A stretch of DNA of 64,000 bases, taken from NCBI GenBank assembly GCA_023105745.1, contig JALGQZ010000004.1:31059816-31123815 (forward strand), read 5' to 3'. A program made the position numbers and the translations under genes. The notes under the pieces are model-generated. The model was not told the DNA's origin and ran no database searches. It saw nothing but the letters and a program-made list of their open reading frames with translations. The DNA is from Austropuccinia psidii (Eukaryota > Basidiomycota > Pucciniomycetes > Pucciniales > Sphaerophragmiaceae). Shown here in pieces: positions 27,329 to 39,143 of this stretch (position 1 is its first letter; each line of letters opens with the position of its first letter).

Positions 27329-27789
27329 AGCTATTTAAAGCTAATATTTCACATCCTTTTATTTTGTGGTAACTCAGAATTACACTAAGCAACTTAACTC
27401 TTCATTTAGTTGATTTCAGATAAAGGCACCTGGGATGCAGACCAACAAGAATATTTCTATATCTACAAGTACAATCACTGCACTGCCCAAATTAATATTT
27501 CAAGGAATAATTCTTCCAATATCAACAAGCACCAATCTTCTTTTAAAGGTCCTCACAATGCTTGAACTATGCAAAGCCCAGGCACAATCAATCCAAGGGC
27601 AAACAAGCAGGAAATCATGAAATTTCAGGAATAATACCAAAAGAAAATTATTATGCCTCATTAAGAAAAACTTCCCCTCTTGCATATTTGAAAATGGTAT
27701 TCTCCAACAAGTCCTATCCAAAATAGCACCTTCCTTCCAATGACCCATGTGCAAGAAGGTTGCAAACTTATCAAATATTATGTACTATT

Positions 27790-28420
27790 CTTCAAAAAGC
27801 CAACCTACTTTATGAGCTGAAGAGATTACCCCAAGGTCAGTTTATTTGTTCTGCGCTTGACTTCTGTATGACTAAGGATTGCAATGAATCCTATTTGTAA
27901 ATCATAATTCAATGGCTCAACCCTTGGAAATCTGAATTCAATAAGTGTGTTTTGTCCTTTGAATCACTTTATGGATCCCACACAGATTATGCAATGTGTG
28001 AGGCTTTTTGGGATTGTCTGAAAGAGTGAGGATTAATTAATCAACTATACTCAATCACCGGTGACAACACTTCTAACAAAATTTCAATTTCACAGGCGTT
28101 AAAAAATCAGTTTGCCCAGGTGGGTGTGCAATAGCCAAGACATGATGGATATAATTAATGTGCCTGTCATTTTTTTGTCCCTTGTGGCTAAGGCATTCCT
28201 TGCTAACACTGGGGCTCTCACAGAGGAGGATTACAAATACTTTTATCATTACATCCGAACTGACCATTAATCCCTTAGTAAACAAGACCATGAGGATGAT
28301 TCCAATATTTCACGAAATAAACAGACATTTTTCCTTTGACCAGTATAGATGTGTTTGCATGACACAATATTAGATGACTGCAATGATGTAACATTTCTCA
28401 GCATGTTTATAAAATTGCAC
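27790..28420 (+). pseudogene. hAT-family transposase, central part, split by a copia element
   Basis: hAT transposases cut and paste DNA elements with an RNase H-like catalytic core. The frame from 27790 shows the family pattern in order: LKRLPQGQF, ALDFCMTKD (first catalytic Asp region), ESLYGSHTDY (GSHT motif) and SITGDNTSNK (the DNxSN motif with the second catalytic Asp). Stops at 27898, 28027 and about 28129, then a frameshift near 28140, break it. A later segment with AKAFLANTGALTEEDY runs to about 28268. Sequence stops being hAT-like at about 28420, where a copia LTR begins. The C-terminal half lies 17 kb away at 45.18 kb. Confidence 0.7.
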
Positions 28421-28780
28421 ATTATGTTGTGAATAGATACTCCTTTCAAATCAATAGGCAGTAAGTATGAGAAACAGGGTCTAAGCTCCACGGAGTTCTG
28501 GTTACTTAACCTCATTTGTCAATGAGCTTCCATCACTTATAAGTAGCTTTGTTTTGTATGAATAGCTTCTTATGCTGTTTACTTAGAAGGAAATTACTCA
28601 GCTCATCATTATCTCTCATTTTCATTATATTATTAATAGTTTGATTTTTTATTGTTATGATTATATCTCACTCTTACTCACAAGGCTTGGGGATCATTTA
28701 GAGTGATTTCTAATTGTGACTATAATAGTCTTATTTAAAGTGTTTTCAGTTATTATTTCCAAGACTCTAGTGCTACTATT
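28421..28780 (+). mobile_element. 5' LTR fragment of copia element D
   Basis: From TTGTGAATAGATACT onwards it aligns with the copia 3' LTR at 44590-44941 (shared AGTAAGTATGAGAAACAG, TTATAAGTAGCTT and TCTCACTCTTACTCA blocks). It stops at GTGCTACTATT, exactly where gypsy B begins. In the 3' LTR the same point continues with ACTGGCTTTT. The remainder of this LTR is missing from the far side of B. Confidence 0.72.
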
Positions 28781-30647
28781 TGTGAGCCTTGAGGTATATT
28801 TTACATACCAAAATAGGCCACAATTATCTTAAAAATAAATTCTGAACTATGCATAACCCATAAGTCATGCATATATTCAAAATTCATCATTTTTGATTTC
28901 AGAAAAGATGAATAACTTTTTATTGAGTAGGTAAATCCATGGATTTAAGGCCAGATTTCGATTCTACACAAAATTTCACCTATGGTAGCTCCATAGAGTG
29001 AATAAGCTCAAATCAACTCTTTGAGGTGGTAATATGGAAAATACTTCAATACCACATAAAATATCCACGAAAACCTTTGTTTTTCTCAATTTCACACCAA
29101 ATCATGGGAATGTGAGAAATCCCATGTTACATATACCCTAAGAATAGTGTTATACATGTTTGTGAAACTTAATATTATGGTATTCTTACATCCACTTTTG
29201 GTACACCCACAGTGGATATCTTGAAGCTTGAATTTCTATTTTGACATGAAAAATAGTCAAGGGGGACAAAAGACATCAAAGAGAGCCAGGGTACCCAGCT
29301 TCTGAGGCCTCTGAGGCATGGACAGCTCCAAAGCTTGGATCCATGGCTGATCTTGGACTAATTGGTAAACTAAAATCTTTTGGGAACTTGGTTACCATGT
29401 TACAACTTCAGTAAATCATAAGAAAATAGCAATTAACCTGCTATTTTGACGTACCAAGGAGGTAAAGAGCAACTTAGACTCCTGTAACCATGTCAATTGT
29501 TAATGAATTTCCATCGATAAACCCCTTTTTGGACTAGTATCCTTTGATTTACCTCATAGAAACCAGCCATATACTGCTATTTGCAATTCTACGTAGAAAT
29601 GAGGTAAAAACTTCAAAAATTCATTAAAAATACAATTCTTAATGAATCTTTCTGAAACGTTCAGGACCAATTAAAAACTGTATGATTCATATGAAAACTA
29701 AAAATAATTTTACTTCTACATGTAAAATTCAAAGTTTTACTTACAGTCCATTTTTAAAGATTCCGCATGAAACACAGAATCTTTAAAAATTTAAATAAAA
29801 TACATTCTGTAATGAAATTATCAATAACATTGATAACTTTGAGAAATAAATGATTATTTTAGAATAAAAATTGATTTACAGTTGTTACTCCTTTTATTCT
29901 TAACCATAAATGGGTTGGTAGTCATGTAAAAGCCTCAATTAAGTAATTATGATAATCTTACGTGACAACAGATGATGCAATCAATAATCCAAAAAGGTTT
30001 ATTGTTTTCTCACCCACTGGTTTTTCAGTTTGCTCCATGGCATGCCTCTGTGAGCTTTCTTGGACTTAAAAGAGGCCTCCTCTTGCTTCTTTTTCCAAAT
30101 CATCACATTATTCAAATATACCTTTAGTACCAACAAGTAAGTATTAGTTAAAACTTTTCATCAGTATTTTATTCTGCCAGAAATCAATCATAAGATTGTG
30201 AAATCATGGAAATCAACTATATATTGTTTTATTATTGCTATAAATCAGTTTTGATCCATTAAATCCACAATTATATGTCAAATCTCTCTACTATTATCTT
30301 TTAAAAGGTTCATTGAATTAATAGTGAGTGATTTATCATAATTCTTAAGGTTTTTCCCTAGTAATAGTTTTCTTCAAGGGTTATCTTTTCAATTATTCTT
30401 GTAAAAGATAGTTATATATTAAAATAATTGTATTATTTTAATAAGAGAAGTTTTATTAATAAATTCTTCTTGTAGACAATCACTACTTACTGTTATAATC
30501 ACTAGTAGTGTATAACACGTAAAAGAAATCATTCTTTAATTATTTAATTGTGGTTATAATAATTTTTGTTATTGTATTTCATAAGAACAGTCATAGTACT
30601 GTTGATTAATAGTAATATTATCAACTGTTTCATAGACACATCTTACA
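28781..30647 (+). mobile_element. 5' LTR of gypsy element B
   Basis: It begins TGTGAGCCTTGAGG and ends ATCTTACA, 1867 bp, and is followed at once by a primer-binding-site-like TTTGGGGGCC. It aligns with the LTRs at 1623 (antisense), 31666 and 38248. It is inserted after CTATT in the copia LTR. The matching duplication on the right was lost with the end of the 3' LTR. A TTAAAAGAGG box near 30065 is the likely core promoter, shared by all family copies. Confidence 0.9.
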
Positions 30648-30667
30648 TTTGGGGGCCTCGCCATGAT
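30648..30667 (+). promoter_or_regulatory. Primer-binding-site-like sequence of element B
   Basis: Directly after the 5' LTR stands TTTGGGGGCCTCGCCATGAT. Element A has TTTGGGGGCCCAGCCGTGAT in the same place (48596). Position and conservation fit a tRNA primer site. The particular tRNA could not be assigned. A second, diverged copy (TACATTTGAGGGCCTGGCCGTG without the LTR) occurs at about 30746-30767. Confidence 0.5.
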
Positions 30668-31354
30668 TTTATCCATAAACTTGGCTTTAATTGTATTCTA
30701 TACTTCATCTTTTTGTGCCAAAAAACCACCATACCTACCACATTGTACATTTGAGGGCCTGGCCGTGTTTTTTGAACCTTTTACCCTTAATTAATATATT
30801 AATTTAATAATTTTTTTTCTTTCAATTTAAATTTCAAATTATTTTGATTTTTGAAATTATCTTAAAATCTTTTTCATTGAGGAATTTGGTTAAATTTTAT
30901 ACTGCTCTTACACGTGGCGTTTTCACATCCAAAAACTTTTAAAATTATTCTTTGAGTTACTCTGAATTAATTTTGATTCAAAATCTTAAATTTTGATTTT
31001 TTTTTCCTTTGAAAAGAATTGTTTTTTTAATATTAAAAAATAAAAATTTCTAAAAAATCTTAAAATATCTTAACAGTATAAAAAAAGGAAAAATTTCTTT
31101 GATCAATTTTTCTCTAGTGTCTTTAATAAAATACTCTGCAGCTGGTAACAGCCTCAGTAAAAGATAAATTACAAGTGCAGAATCTGAATACAGTATTGAA
31201 GTAAGAATTTCTAAAAGAGGCACTTTGTTTAAGACAAAACAATCCAAACAACCACCAAAAGGTGTGTGTTTTCTGTTTTCAATTTCTATTTTATCTTGAA
31301 TTGACGTGAAAATGGTGTACACCAGAAATTGAAGCAACTATTCAGTCTAACCAG

Positions 31355-31665
31355 ATGGATGTGGACAAGGAAGAGGCAAGACCAAATCCAGAAGTGTCAA
31401 ATCTTCCTCAAGAAAGACACATATGGAGGATGCCAGAGTTGCCCCCCATTGCCCAAGGTCTGTACCCACAAACTTTGACATGAATTCTGAATCTGGACTG
31501 ATTCATGATAATATTTTAAGGGCTGAACCACTTTCAAGTGGCAGAAATAAAAATTTGTCAATTCCAGTACAAAAATTGGTTCAGAGAAGCCACAGAAGGG
31601 GAGTGGGAAATATGCCTAAGCCTTTGGAAGGGGCCCATGAACTCCTACTTACACATCAAGAGCTT
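31355..31665 (+). pseudogene. gag N-terminal part of element B, cut off by a solo LTR
   Basis: An ATG at 31355 opens a short frame (MDVDKEEARPNPEV...) that ends at a TGA at 31484-31486. The coding sense continues in the +1-shifted frame (31423-31665), which ends ...LLTHQEL at the LTR. Removing the LTR at 31666-33589 and one TSD copy lets the frame run into SGSGEDNRTL. This is the disordered N-terminal region that precedes the gag core in these elements. It is defective through a frameshift and the LTR insertion. Confidence 0.55.
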
Positions 31666-33589
31666 TGTGAGCCTTGAGGTATATTTTGCATACCCAAAGA
31701 GGCCACAATTATCTTAAAGATAAATTCTGAACTCTGCATAACCCATAAGTCATGAGTATATTCAGAATTCATCATTTTTGATTTCAGAAAAGATGGATAA
31801 CCTTTTATTGAGTAAGTAAATCCATGGATTTAAGGCCACATTTGGATTCTACACAAAATTTCACCAAGGGTAGATCCATATAGTGAATAAGCTCAAATTA
31901 ACTCTTTCAGGTGGTGGTAAGATGGAAAATACTTCAATACCAAATCATCAATAGCACATAAAAGATCCGTGAAAATGTTTGTTTTTCTCTATTTCATGCC
32001 AAAATAATGGGAATGTGGGAAATCCCATGTTACATATACACTAAAAATAGTGTTATGCATGTTTGAGAACTTAATATCATTGTATTCTTACATGCACCTT
32101 TGGTACACCCAAAGTGGATATCTCACTTGAAGCTTAAAATTCTATTTTGACATAAAAAATAGGCAAGGGGGACAAAAGACATCAAAGAGAGCCAGGGTAC
32201 CCAACTTCTGAGGCCTCTGAGGCATGGACAGCTCCAAATATTGGATCCATGGCTGACCTTGGCCTAATTGGTAAACTAAAACCTTTTGAGAACTTTGTTA
32301 CGATGTTACAACTTCAGTAAATCATAAGAAAATAGCAAATAACCTGCTATTTTGACATGCCAAGGAGGTAAGGAGTAACTTAGACTCCTGTAACCATGTC
32401 AACTCTCAATGAATTTCCTTGGATTAACCCCAAAAGAGTAATAAAAGCCCTTTTTGGACTATTATCCATTGATTTACCTCATAGCAACCAGCCATAGACT
32501 GCTATTTGCAATTCTACATAGAGATGAGGTAAAACCTCAAAAATTCATTAAAAATACAATTCTTAATGAATATTTCTGAAACTTTCAAGACCAATTTAGA
32601 ACTGTATAATTCATATAAAAACCAAAAAGAATTATACTTTTATATGTAAAATTGAAAGTTTTACCTACAGTCCATTTTTGAGGATTCCATGTGAAACACA
32701 GAATCTTTGAAAATTTACGGAAAATACATTCTGTGATGAAATTTCCAATAATAGTTATAACTTTGGAAAATCAATGATTATTTTGGATTAAAAGAAGATT
32801 TACAGTTGTTACTCCTTTTATTCTTAACCATAAATGGGTTGGTAGTCATGTAAATGCCTCAAATTAAGTAATTATGATAATCTTACGTGACAACAAATGA
32901 TGCAATCAATAATCCAAAGAGGTTCATTGTTTTCTCACTCAGTGGATTTTCAGTTTGCTCCATGGTACATCTCTGTGAGCTGTCTTAGACTTAAAAGAGG
33001 CCTCCTCTTGCTGTTTTTTCCACAGAATCATCATCACATTACATTATACCTTTATTACCAACAAGTAAGTGTTAGTTAAAAACTTTTCTTAAGTGTTTTA
33101 ATTCTTTCTGATTCAATCAGAAGGACGTTAAATCATAGAAATCAACTATATATTGTTGTAATCCTGTTATAAATCAATTTTGATCCATTAAATCCACAAT
33201 TCTACATCAAATCTCTCTACTTTAATCTTTAATCAGTTCTTTGGAGTATGAGTGAGTGATTTATCTTAAATTCTTAAATTTTTTCTCCAAAATTAGCTTT
33301 CTTCAAGAATTATCTTTATAATTATTCTTGTAAAAGCCAACTATATATCAAAACAATTTCATTATTTTAATAAAAGAAGTTCTTATTATTCATTTCTTCT
33401 TGTAATTGGTTCTTGTAGACAATTACTGCTTACTGTTATAATAACTAGTAGCATATAACAGTTAAAAGAAATAATTCTTCAATTATTTCATTGTGTCTAT
33501 AATATTTGTATTATTAGATCTCATAAGAACAGTCATAGTACTGTTGATAAATAGTAATATTTTCAACAGTTTCATAGACACATCTTACA
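31666..33589 (+). mobile_element. Solo LTR of family B inserted in the gag of element B
   Basis: A complete LTR (TGTGAGCCTTGAGG...ATCTTACA, 1924 bp) without a primer site after it. Flanks are AGCTT (31661-31665) and AGTTT (33590-33594), a 5-bp duplication with one mismatch. The gag frame of B closes across it, so it is a separate insertion and not the right-hand LTR of the 28.8-kb element. A copy of the same family therefore entered an existing family member and later collapsed to one LTR. Confidence 0.9.
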
Positions 33590-35446
33590 AGTTTTCTGGG
33601 TCAGGGGAAGACAATAGAACTCTTAGGAGGTTGGAGCCTATTTTCTTGCAAAGACAAAGTCAAAAAGATAAAGAATTGGCTGAAGAACCAAAGGCTTTCA
33701 TCCATAGACCAGAAGAAGGAGTTGGAAATGACTCCAGCTTTGGAGACAGAAGGCCCAGTGGCGTCTACCAGCTCCAGAAGTGTCCAAAGGCAAGCCCAAA
33801 GGACCTCAGAAGAAGCAGAAAGGTCCCAAGAGCCATCAAGGAAAGGGCAAAGCCAAAGCCAATTGGCACAGACCTTACCCACAAGGGTACAGGATTCCCA
33901 AATTGGAGCCTTGAGCCATGAACAGTGTCTTCAATATCGCCAGGACCCATATGCAATTCACAGCCAAAGAGCAGGAAAGGATTAACAGAACCTTTCCACA
34001 GGAATAATACAAGAAATACATTTTTTTAAAACTAGTATTAATGTAGAAATTGGTAAAATTGATTCAAAGGTAACTAAAATGAATTTGGACATCAATGACT
34101 TGAAAAAGAATGACAAACATTCTTCTGAAATGAATAAGTCTGTGATTTCCAAACTGGAATTACTTACCAATACATGTGACAGAATTTAGAGTGAATATCA
34201 TTTCCAAGATGATGAAATGGAAGATTTTTCCACAAGAAACATCAATGATCAACTTGGAGATCTGAAATACTATGTTTTGGCAGTGGCTGAGAATACAAGT
34301 CAAGTTGCCACACATTTGGCAAGAAGTGACAGTGAAAGGAAGAAATTAAGAGAGGAAATACTTGCACAAGTGGAGCAATTTTATAAGAATTATGAATCAA
34401 ATCCACATATGCCAAGACATTCCACACCTTTGACTGAAGAAAAGATTTCTTTGAAAGAAAGTCTGCCCCCTTTTCTAGGAGAAAATGTAATGTCTATAAA
34501 AGATATTCCCAAATTTGAAGAATGGCCAGCACTCTCTGGTGAAAGAGAATACAGCCCTATTGAGTTCAGCAGAACTATTGATATGTCACAAGAATATTTT
34601 CACATACCTTATGAAACTAAAGTGGGCAAATTACACTCTCTGTTTACCAGAAATGCAAAGAAATGTTATTACAAGATGAGACAAGATGATGGAAAACATG
34701 ATTGGTCTTGGTGGAGATCTGAAGTGATTACCAAGTGGGCCAATAATTCTTGGAGGTTTAAAATGGAGAATCCTTTTGAAAGTGCCATTTTTAACTCAGA
34801 AATAGATAAACCACTTACTTGGTTCTTCAAACAAAAAGACAGATTATCTCCTTTACACCCAGATATGTCTGACACTATGATTAATATGAAAATATTAAGA
34901 AAATGTGGAGGAGAACTGAAAAATGCTATCAAGTGCAGATGTGTAGAACCCTGTTCAACAGAGGACTACATTAATTCAATGGAAGATATCATTCCTAGAA
35001 CAAGAATTGGTAAAACTTGGACTAGAATCCCTATGGAGTCCAAAATGGTCCCAAATATTTCCAGAGAGGACAGAAGACCTGAAAGACCTGTCTTGAAGTG
35101 TCATAAATGTGGAAGCACTTCAAATTTAGCCAAAACTTGCACCAAAAAGACAAAAACTAATGAAGCTCAAGTCATTGAAGAAGCTCAGTGTACTGAAGGG
35201 AAAGAAGAATCCGACCTAGATTCTGCAGTCTCTGAGGATACACCAGTAGAGTACTATCCCATTGAAAACATTACAGCTTTCTTTGAGGTCACAGAAGTCC
35301 ATACTCACTTGCCACAGTACAGTGAGGATTTTCATAACCTGATCAATATCCAGGATGCCAGAATGTGTACAACCAAACCTGCTAGATGTAAAGGATACAC
35401 TGCTGGAGCATCTAGTATCACATCAATCCTGATGAATGATATTTAA
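33590..35446 (+). pseudogene. gag polyprotein of gypsy element B (degenerate)
   Basis: The first part (33590-33985) is basic, Ser/Pro/Gln-rich and frameshifted. A coiled-coil-like segment follows. The longest piece, 34217-35446 (409 codons, starting MEDFSTRN), holds a capsid-like domain: KFEEWPALSGE near residues 96-106 and a Trp-rich region around 155-180. A zinc knuckle follows near residues 293-306, reading C-x2-C-x4-N-x4-C. The usual His is Asn; element A keeps the His. Gag packages element RNA into cytoplasmic particles. The frame ends at TAA 35444, immediately before the protease, where related copies would read through into pol. Upstream, a TAG at about 34187 separates it from the coiled coil. 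Confidence 0.75.
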
Positions 35447-38103
35447 GCCAAAGTAAATTGGGATACAGGGGCATTTTGTACTTGTGTAAGCAAAGATTAT
35501 CTTCAGGCCATACTCCCTGGATAGAAAAATTATCTATTACCAATAGAGGGTGTACAATTTAGTAGTGCCAGTAATAATATGTACCCTTTAGGTATATTGG
35601 ACACTAATTTTGTATTTCCACACCCAGCAGGAAGTGTTAGAATGAAGACTGAGATTGTAGTAATGGACAATTGCACCTCACAGCACATCATTCTTGGAAA
35701 TGATTACTTGAATATTTATGGTATTGACATCAATAACCATAAAATCAGATATTTCACAATTGTAGAAAACAAAAGACAAAAATTTTCTTTTTCCAATATG
35801 CCAAAACAAATATCAATAGTATCTTCTATAAAAGATACTTATAAGGAATAATTTGTGACTAATCAATTTGTTGAAGCACAAATCAATCCATCACTGTCAC
35901 CAAAGATGAGACATGAACTTATCAATGTGTTATACACATATAATAATGCATTTGCCTCTGATAATGAAGCATTAGGTGCTATAAAAGAGCATGAAGTTGA
36001 TATTACTCTTAATATTGACAGACCATACCCTCCAGTCCTTAGAAGACCAGCTTATCCAGTTAGTCTCAGAGCTAGAGAGGCCTTGGGAAAACATATCCAA
36101 GAGCTGATCCAACTTGGTGTACTAAGGAAGGTAGGACATAATGAAGAAGTTGAAGTGACAAAACCTGTTATCATTGCTTTGCATAATGATAAATTAAGGA
36201 TGGTTGGAGATCTTAGAGAATTGAATACTTACACAGTTCCTGATAGGTACCCAATTCCTAGAATTCAAGAAACCTTGCCCCAAGTGTCTAAAGCCAATTA
36301 TATAACATCAATGGATGCATTGAAATCACTTTTTAACATGAGAACTCCCAACAGACATATGTTGATATGGCAAATAGCTATTCAAGAATATAGAGAAAAC
36401 ATGACTATAGCTCACAAAGCAGGAAACATTCACAAGAATGCTGGTGGACTTAGCAGATGAGCATTAGCCAACACTCCTGATAACCCAGCTTATGTACCTT
36501 TGGAATTAAAACCACAAATTCCAATTGAAGGAATTAAAATAACTGATATTGGGACTTAATTCTTTGAAGAAGTCAGAGAATCTTATAAGCAAGACAAGAA
36601 TTGACATATTTTGACTTCCTTATTAGATAAATACTGCAAAGATACATCTTTAGTCAATGCACTGGATGAAGTTTGGAAGAATTCCTATTCTGAAGGAAGA
36701 TTTCACTTGTTTGATGGGATTATTTACCACAGAACTAAACATTATTGTGTAATAATATTATGTATCAGACTGCTTATCAATACCATTCTTCATGAATGCC
36801 ATGATAGCATCTACTCTGGACACCTATCAGAAGATAGAACACTTGCAAAAGTAAAGAACTGTTCATGGTGGCCATCTTGTAGAAAAGAGACCATTGAATA
36901 TTTACATACCTGTTACAGATGCCAAAAAGAAAACAGGAGTACAGGCAACAAATTTGGACTTATGATCCATATTCAAGAAGCAAAATCCCCTTGGGATGTT
37001 GTTCAGATGGATTGGGTCACAGCACTGCCTCCAAGTGGTGACAAGAGTTATAATGCTTGTTTAGTCATTTTAGATAGATATAGAAAAACTCCCATATTCT
37101 TACAATGTCATAAAGATAACACTGCTATGGATACAGCTCTTCTTCTATGGAGTAGAGTTATTTCTCATACAGGGTTATTGAAGAATATTATAAGTTATAT
37201 AGATCCCAAATTCACATCTGCACTTTAGACCAAACTTCACAGATTGTTTGGGACCAATTTATCATTCTCAACAGCATATCACCCTCAAACAGATGGATTG
37301 GAAGAAAGAATGATTCAAACTTTAGAGGACATGATTGGGAGATTCTGTACTTATGGGTTAGAATTCAAAGACTCAGATGGCTTTACCCATGAGTGGTGCA
37401 CTCTGATACCTGCATTAGAATTGGCATATAAGACATCAGTCCATTCTTCCACAGGTCAAACTCCTGCTATGCTAGAAAAATTATGGAATCCAAGACTCCT
37501 GGCAGATACACTGAGGAAAGACTTGATTGACATTCATCCTACAGCTTCCAGCTTCAAAATAATGCTTGATAAAGTGAAACATAATGCAAAGCAGAGCATG
37601 AATGATGCTTTTGACTATTCAAAGCAGAAGTGGGACAAGAGTCACAAAGTACCAGACTTCAAAGTAGGGGAATTAGTTCTAGTTTCAACCTTTAATTTTA
37701 ATAATATCAAAGGCCCAAAGAAACCTAAAGATTATTATGTAGGACCTTTTGTTATTGTTGCCTTACATGGAACCAATGCAGTTCAAGTTGAATTTAGTGG
37801 TGAATTGGAAAATAAACACCCTACCTTTCCAGTCAGCTTGATAAATCCTTATCAACCAACTGAAAAATAATTGTTTCCTTTAAGGAACCCAACTCCTTTA
37901 GCTGTACTACCAGTGGAACAGAGTGAAGACTGAAAGATAAAGAAAGTCATAAAAGAAAGGAAACTTAGGGGTAAAAATCAAAGAGAATATCTTGTCAGAT
38001 ATAGGAATCTAGTACATGAAGATGAATGGCTGGCAGAATCAGAAATACCTGACTCATATAAACTCTTAATAAGATTTAGACATGAAAGAAGGCAACAAGC
38101 CTG
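35447..38103 (+). pseudogene. pol polyprotein of gypsy element B, nonsense-ridden, with RT/RNase H deletion
   Basis: All pieces lie in one frame with gag. In order: retropepsin DTGA at 35462; N-terminal RT (RPYPPVLRRPAYP, then [23 protein letters not shown]); an in-frame join from MDALK directly to SLFNMRTPNRHML of RNase H; integrase zinc finger (HECHDS, GHLSED, C-x2-C); integrase core (QMDW, SYIDPKF, GLEERM); the GPY/F-like region (YYVGPFVI); and a chromodomain-like end (REYLVRY, EDEWLAE). Stops are at 35444, 35522, 35849, 36458, 36557, 36602, 37226, 37868 and 37931, before a final TGA at 38101. The second integrase Asp is Tyr (SYID where A has SDRN). The RT active-site YxDD region is deleted. 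Confidence 0.85.
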
Positions 38104-38235
38104 AATCTTTCTATAAATGTGCTTTGATTTACTTGATCTGAGTAATTTAAAGAGGTTGGAAAGTGGACATCAACCCCCTTTGGGGCCTTTTCTTCTTTAT
38201 ACCATTGGTAAGCTTGTAGTACAATTTTCTTTTTT

Positions 38236-38247
38236 GGTGGGGGGGAA
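38236..38247 (+). promoter_or_regulatory. Polypurine tract of element B
   Basis: A TTTTGGTGGGGGGGAA run directly abuts the TGTGAG start of the 3' LTR. This is the expected place for plus-strand priming. Element A has AGGGGGAGGGAA in the matching place. Confidence 0.75.
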
Positions 38248-39143
38248 TGTGAGCCTTGAGGTATATTTTACATACCCAAATAGGCCACAATTATCTTAAA
38301 AATAAATTCTGAACTATGCTTGACTCATAAGTCATGCATATATTCAAAATTCATCCTTTTTGATTTCAGAAAAGATGAATAACTTTTTATTGGGTAAGTA
38401 AATCCATGGATTTAAGGCCAGATTTGGATTCTACACAGAAATTCACCTAGGGCAGCTTCATAGAGTGAATAAGCTCAAATAAACTCTTTGAGGTGGTAAT
38501 ATGGAAAATACTTCAATAACACATCATCAATACCACATAAAAGATCTGTGAAAAGTTTTGTTTTTCTCAATTTCACGCCAAAATAATGGGAATGTGAGAA
38601 ATCCCATGTTACATATACACAAAGAATAGTGTTATGCATGTTTGTGGCACTTAATATTAGGGTATTCTTACATGCACTTTTGGTACACCTATAGTGGATA
38701 TCTTACTTGAAGCTTGAATTTCCATTTTGACATGAAAAATAGTCAAGGGGGACAAAAGACATCAAAGAGAGCCAGGGTACCCAGCTTCTGAGGCCTCTGA
38801 GGTGTGGACAGCTTTAAAGCTTTGATCTGTGGCTGTTCTTTGCCCAATTAGTAAACTAAAATCTTTTGTGAACTTGGTTACCATGTTACAGCTTCAGTAA
38901 ATCATAAGAAAATGGCATTTAACCTGGTATTTTATTGTGCCAAGGAGGTAAAGAGTAACTTAGACTCCTGTAGCCATGTCAATTCTTAATGACTTTCCAT
39001 GGATAAACCCTAAAAAGAGTAATCAAAGCCCTTTTTGGACTAGTATCCATTGATTTACCCCATAGCAACCAGCCATATAGTGCTATTTGCAATTCTATGT
39101 AGAAATGAGGGGAAAACCTCAAGAATTCATTGCAAATACAATT
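38248..39143 (+). mobile_element. 3' LTR of element B, right half missing
   Basis: It begins TGTGAGCCTTGAGG and follows the 28781 LTR for about 896 bp, to AATACAATT. Sequence then changes abruptly to copia gag-like coding. The missing part includes the rest of this LTR, the right-hand CTATT duplication, and the rest of the copia 5' LTR and leader, so one deletion removed material from both elements. Confidence 0.85.

Noticed and set aside
28781..39143. Two tandem gypsy elements sharing the middle LTR
   Set aside because: The middle LTR has its own near-perfect 5-bp duplication and no primer site after it, and the gag frame closes when it is removed.
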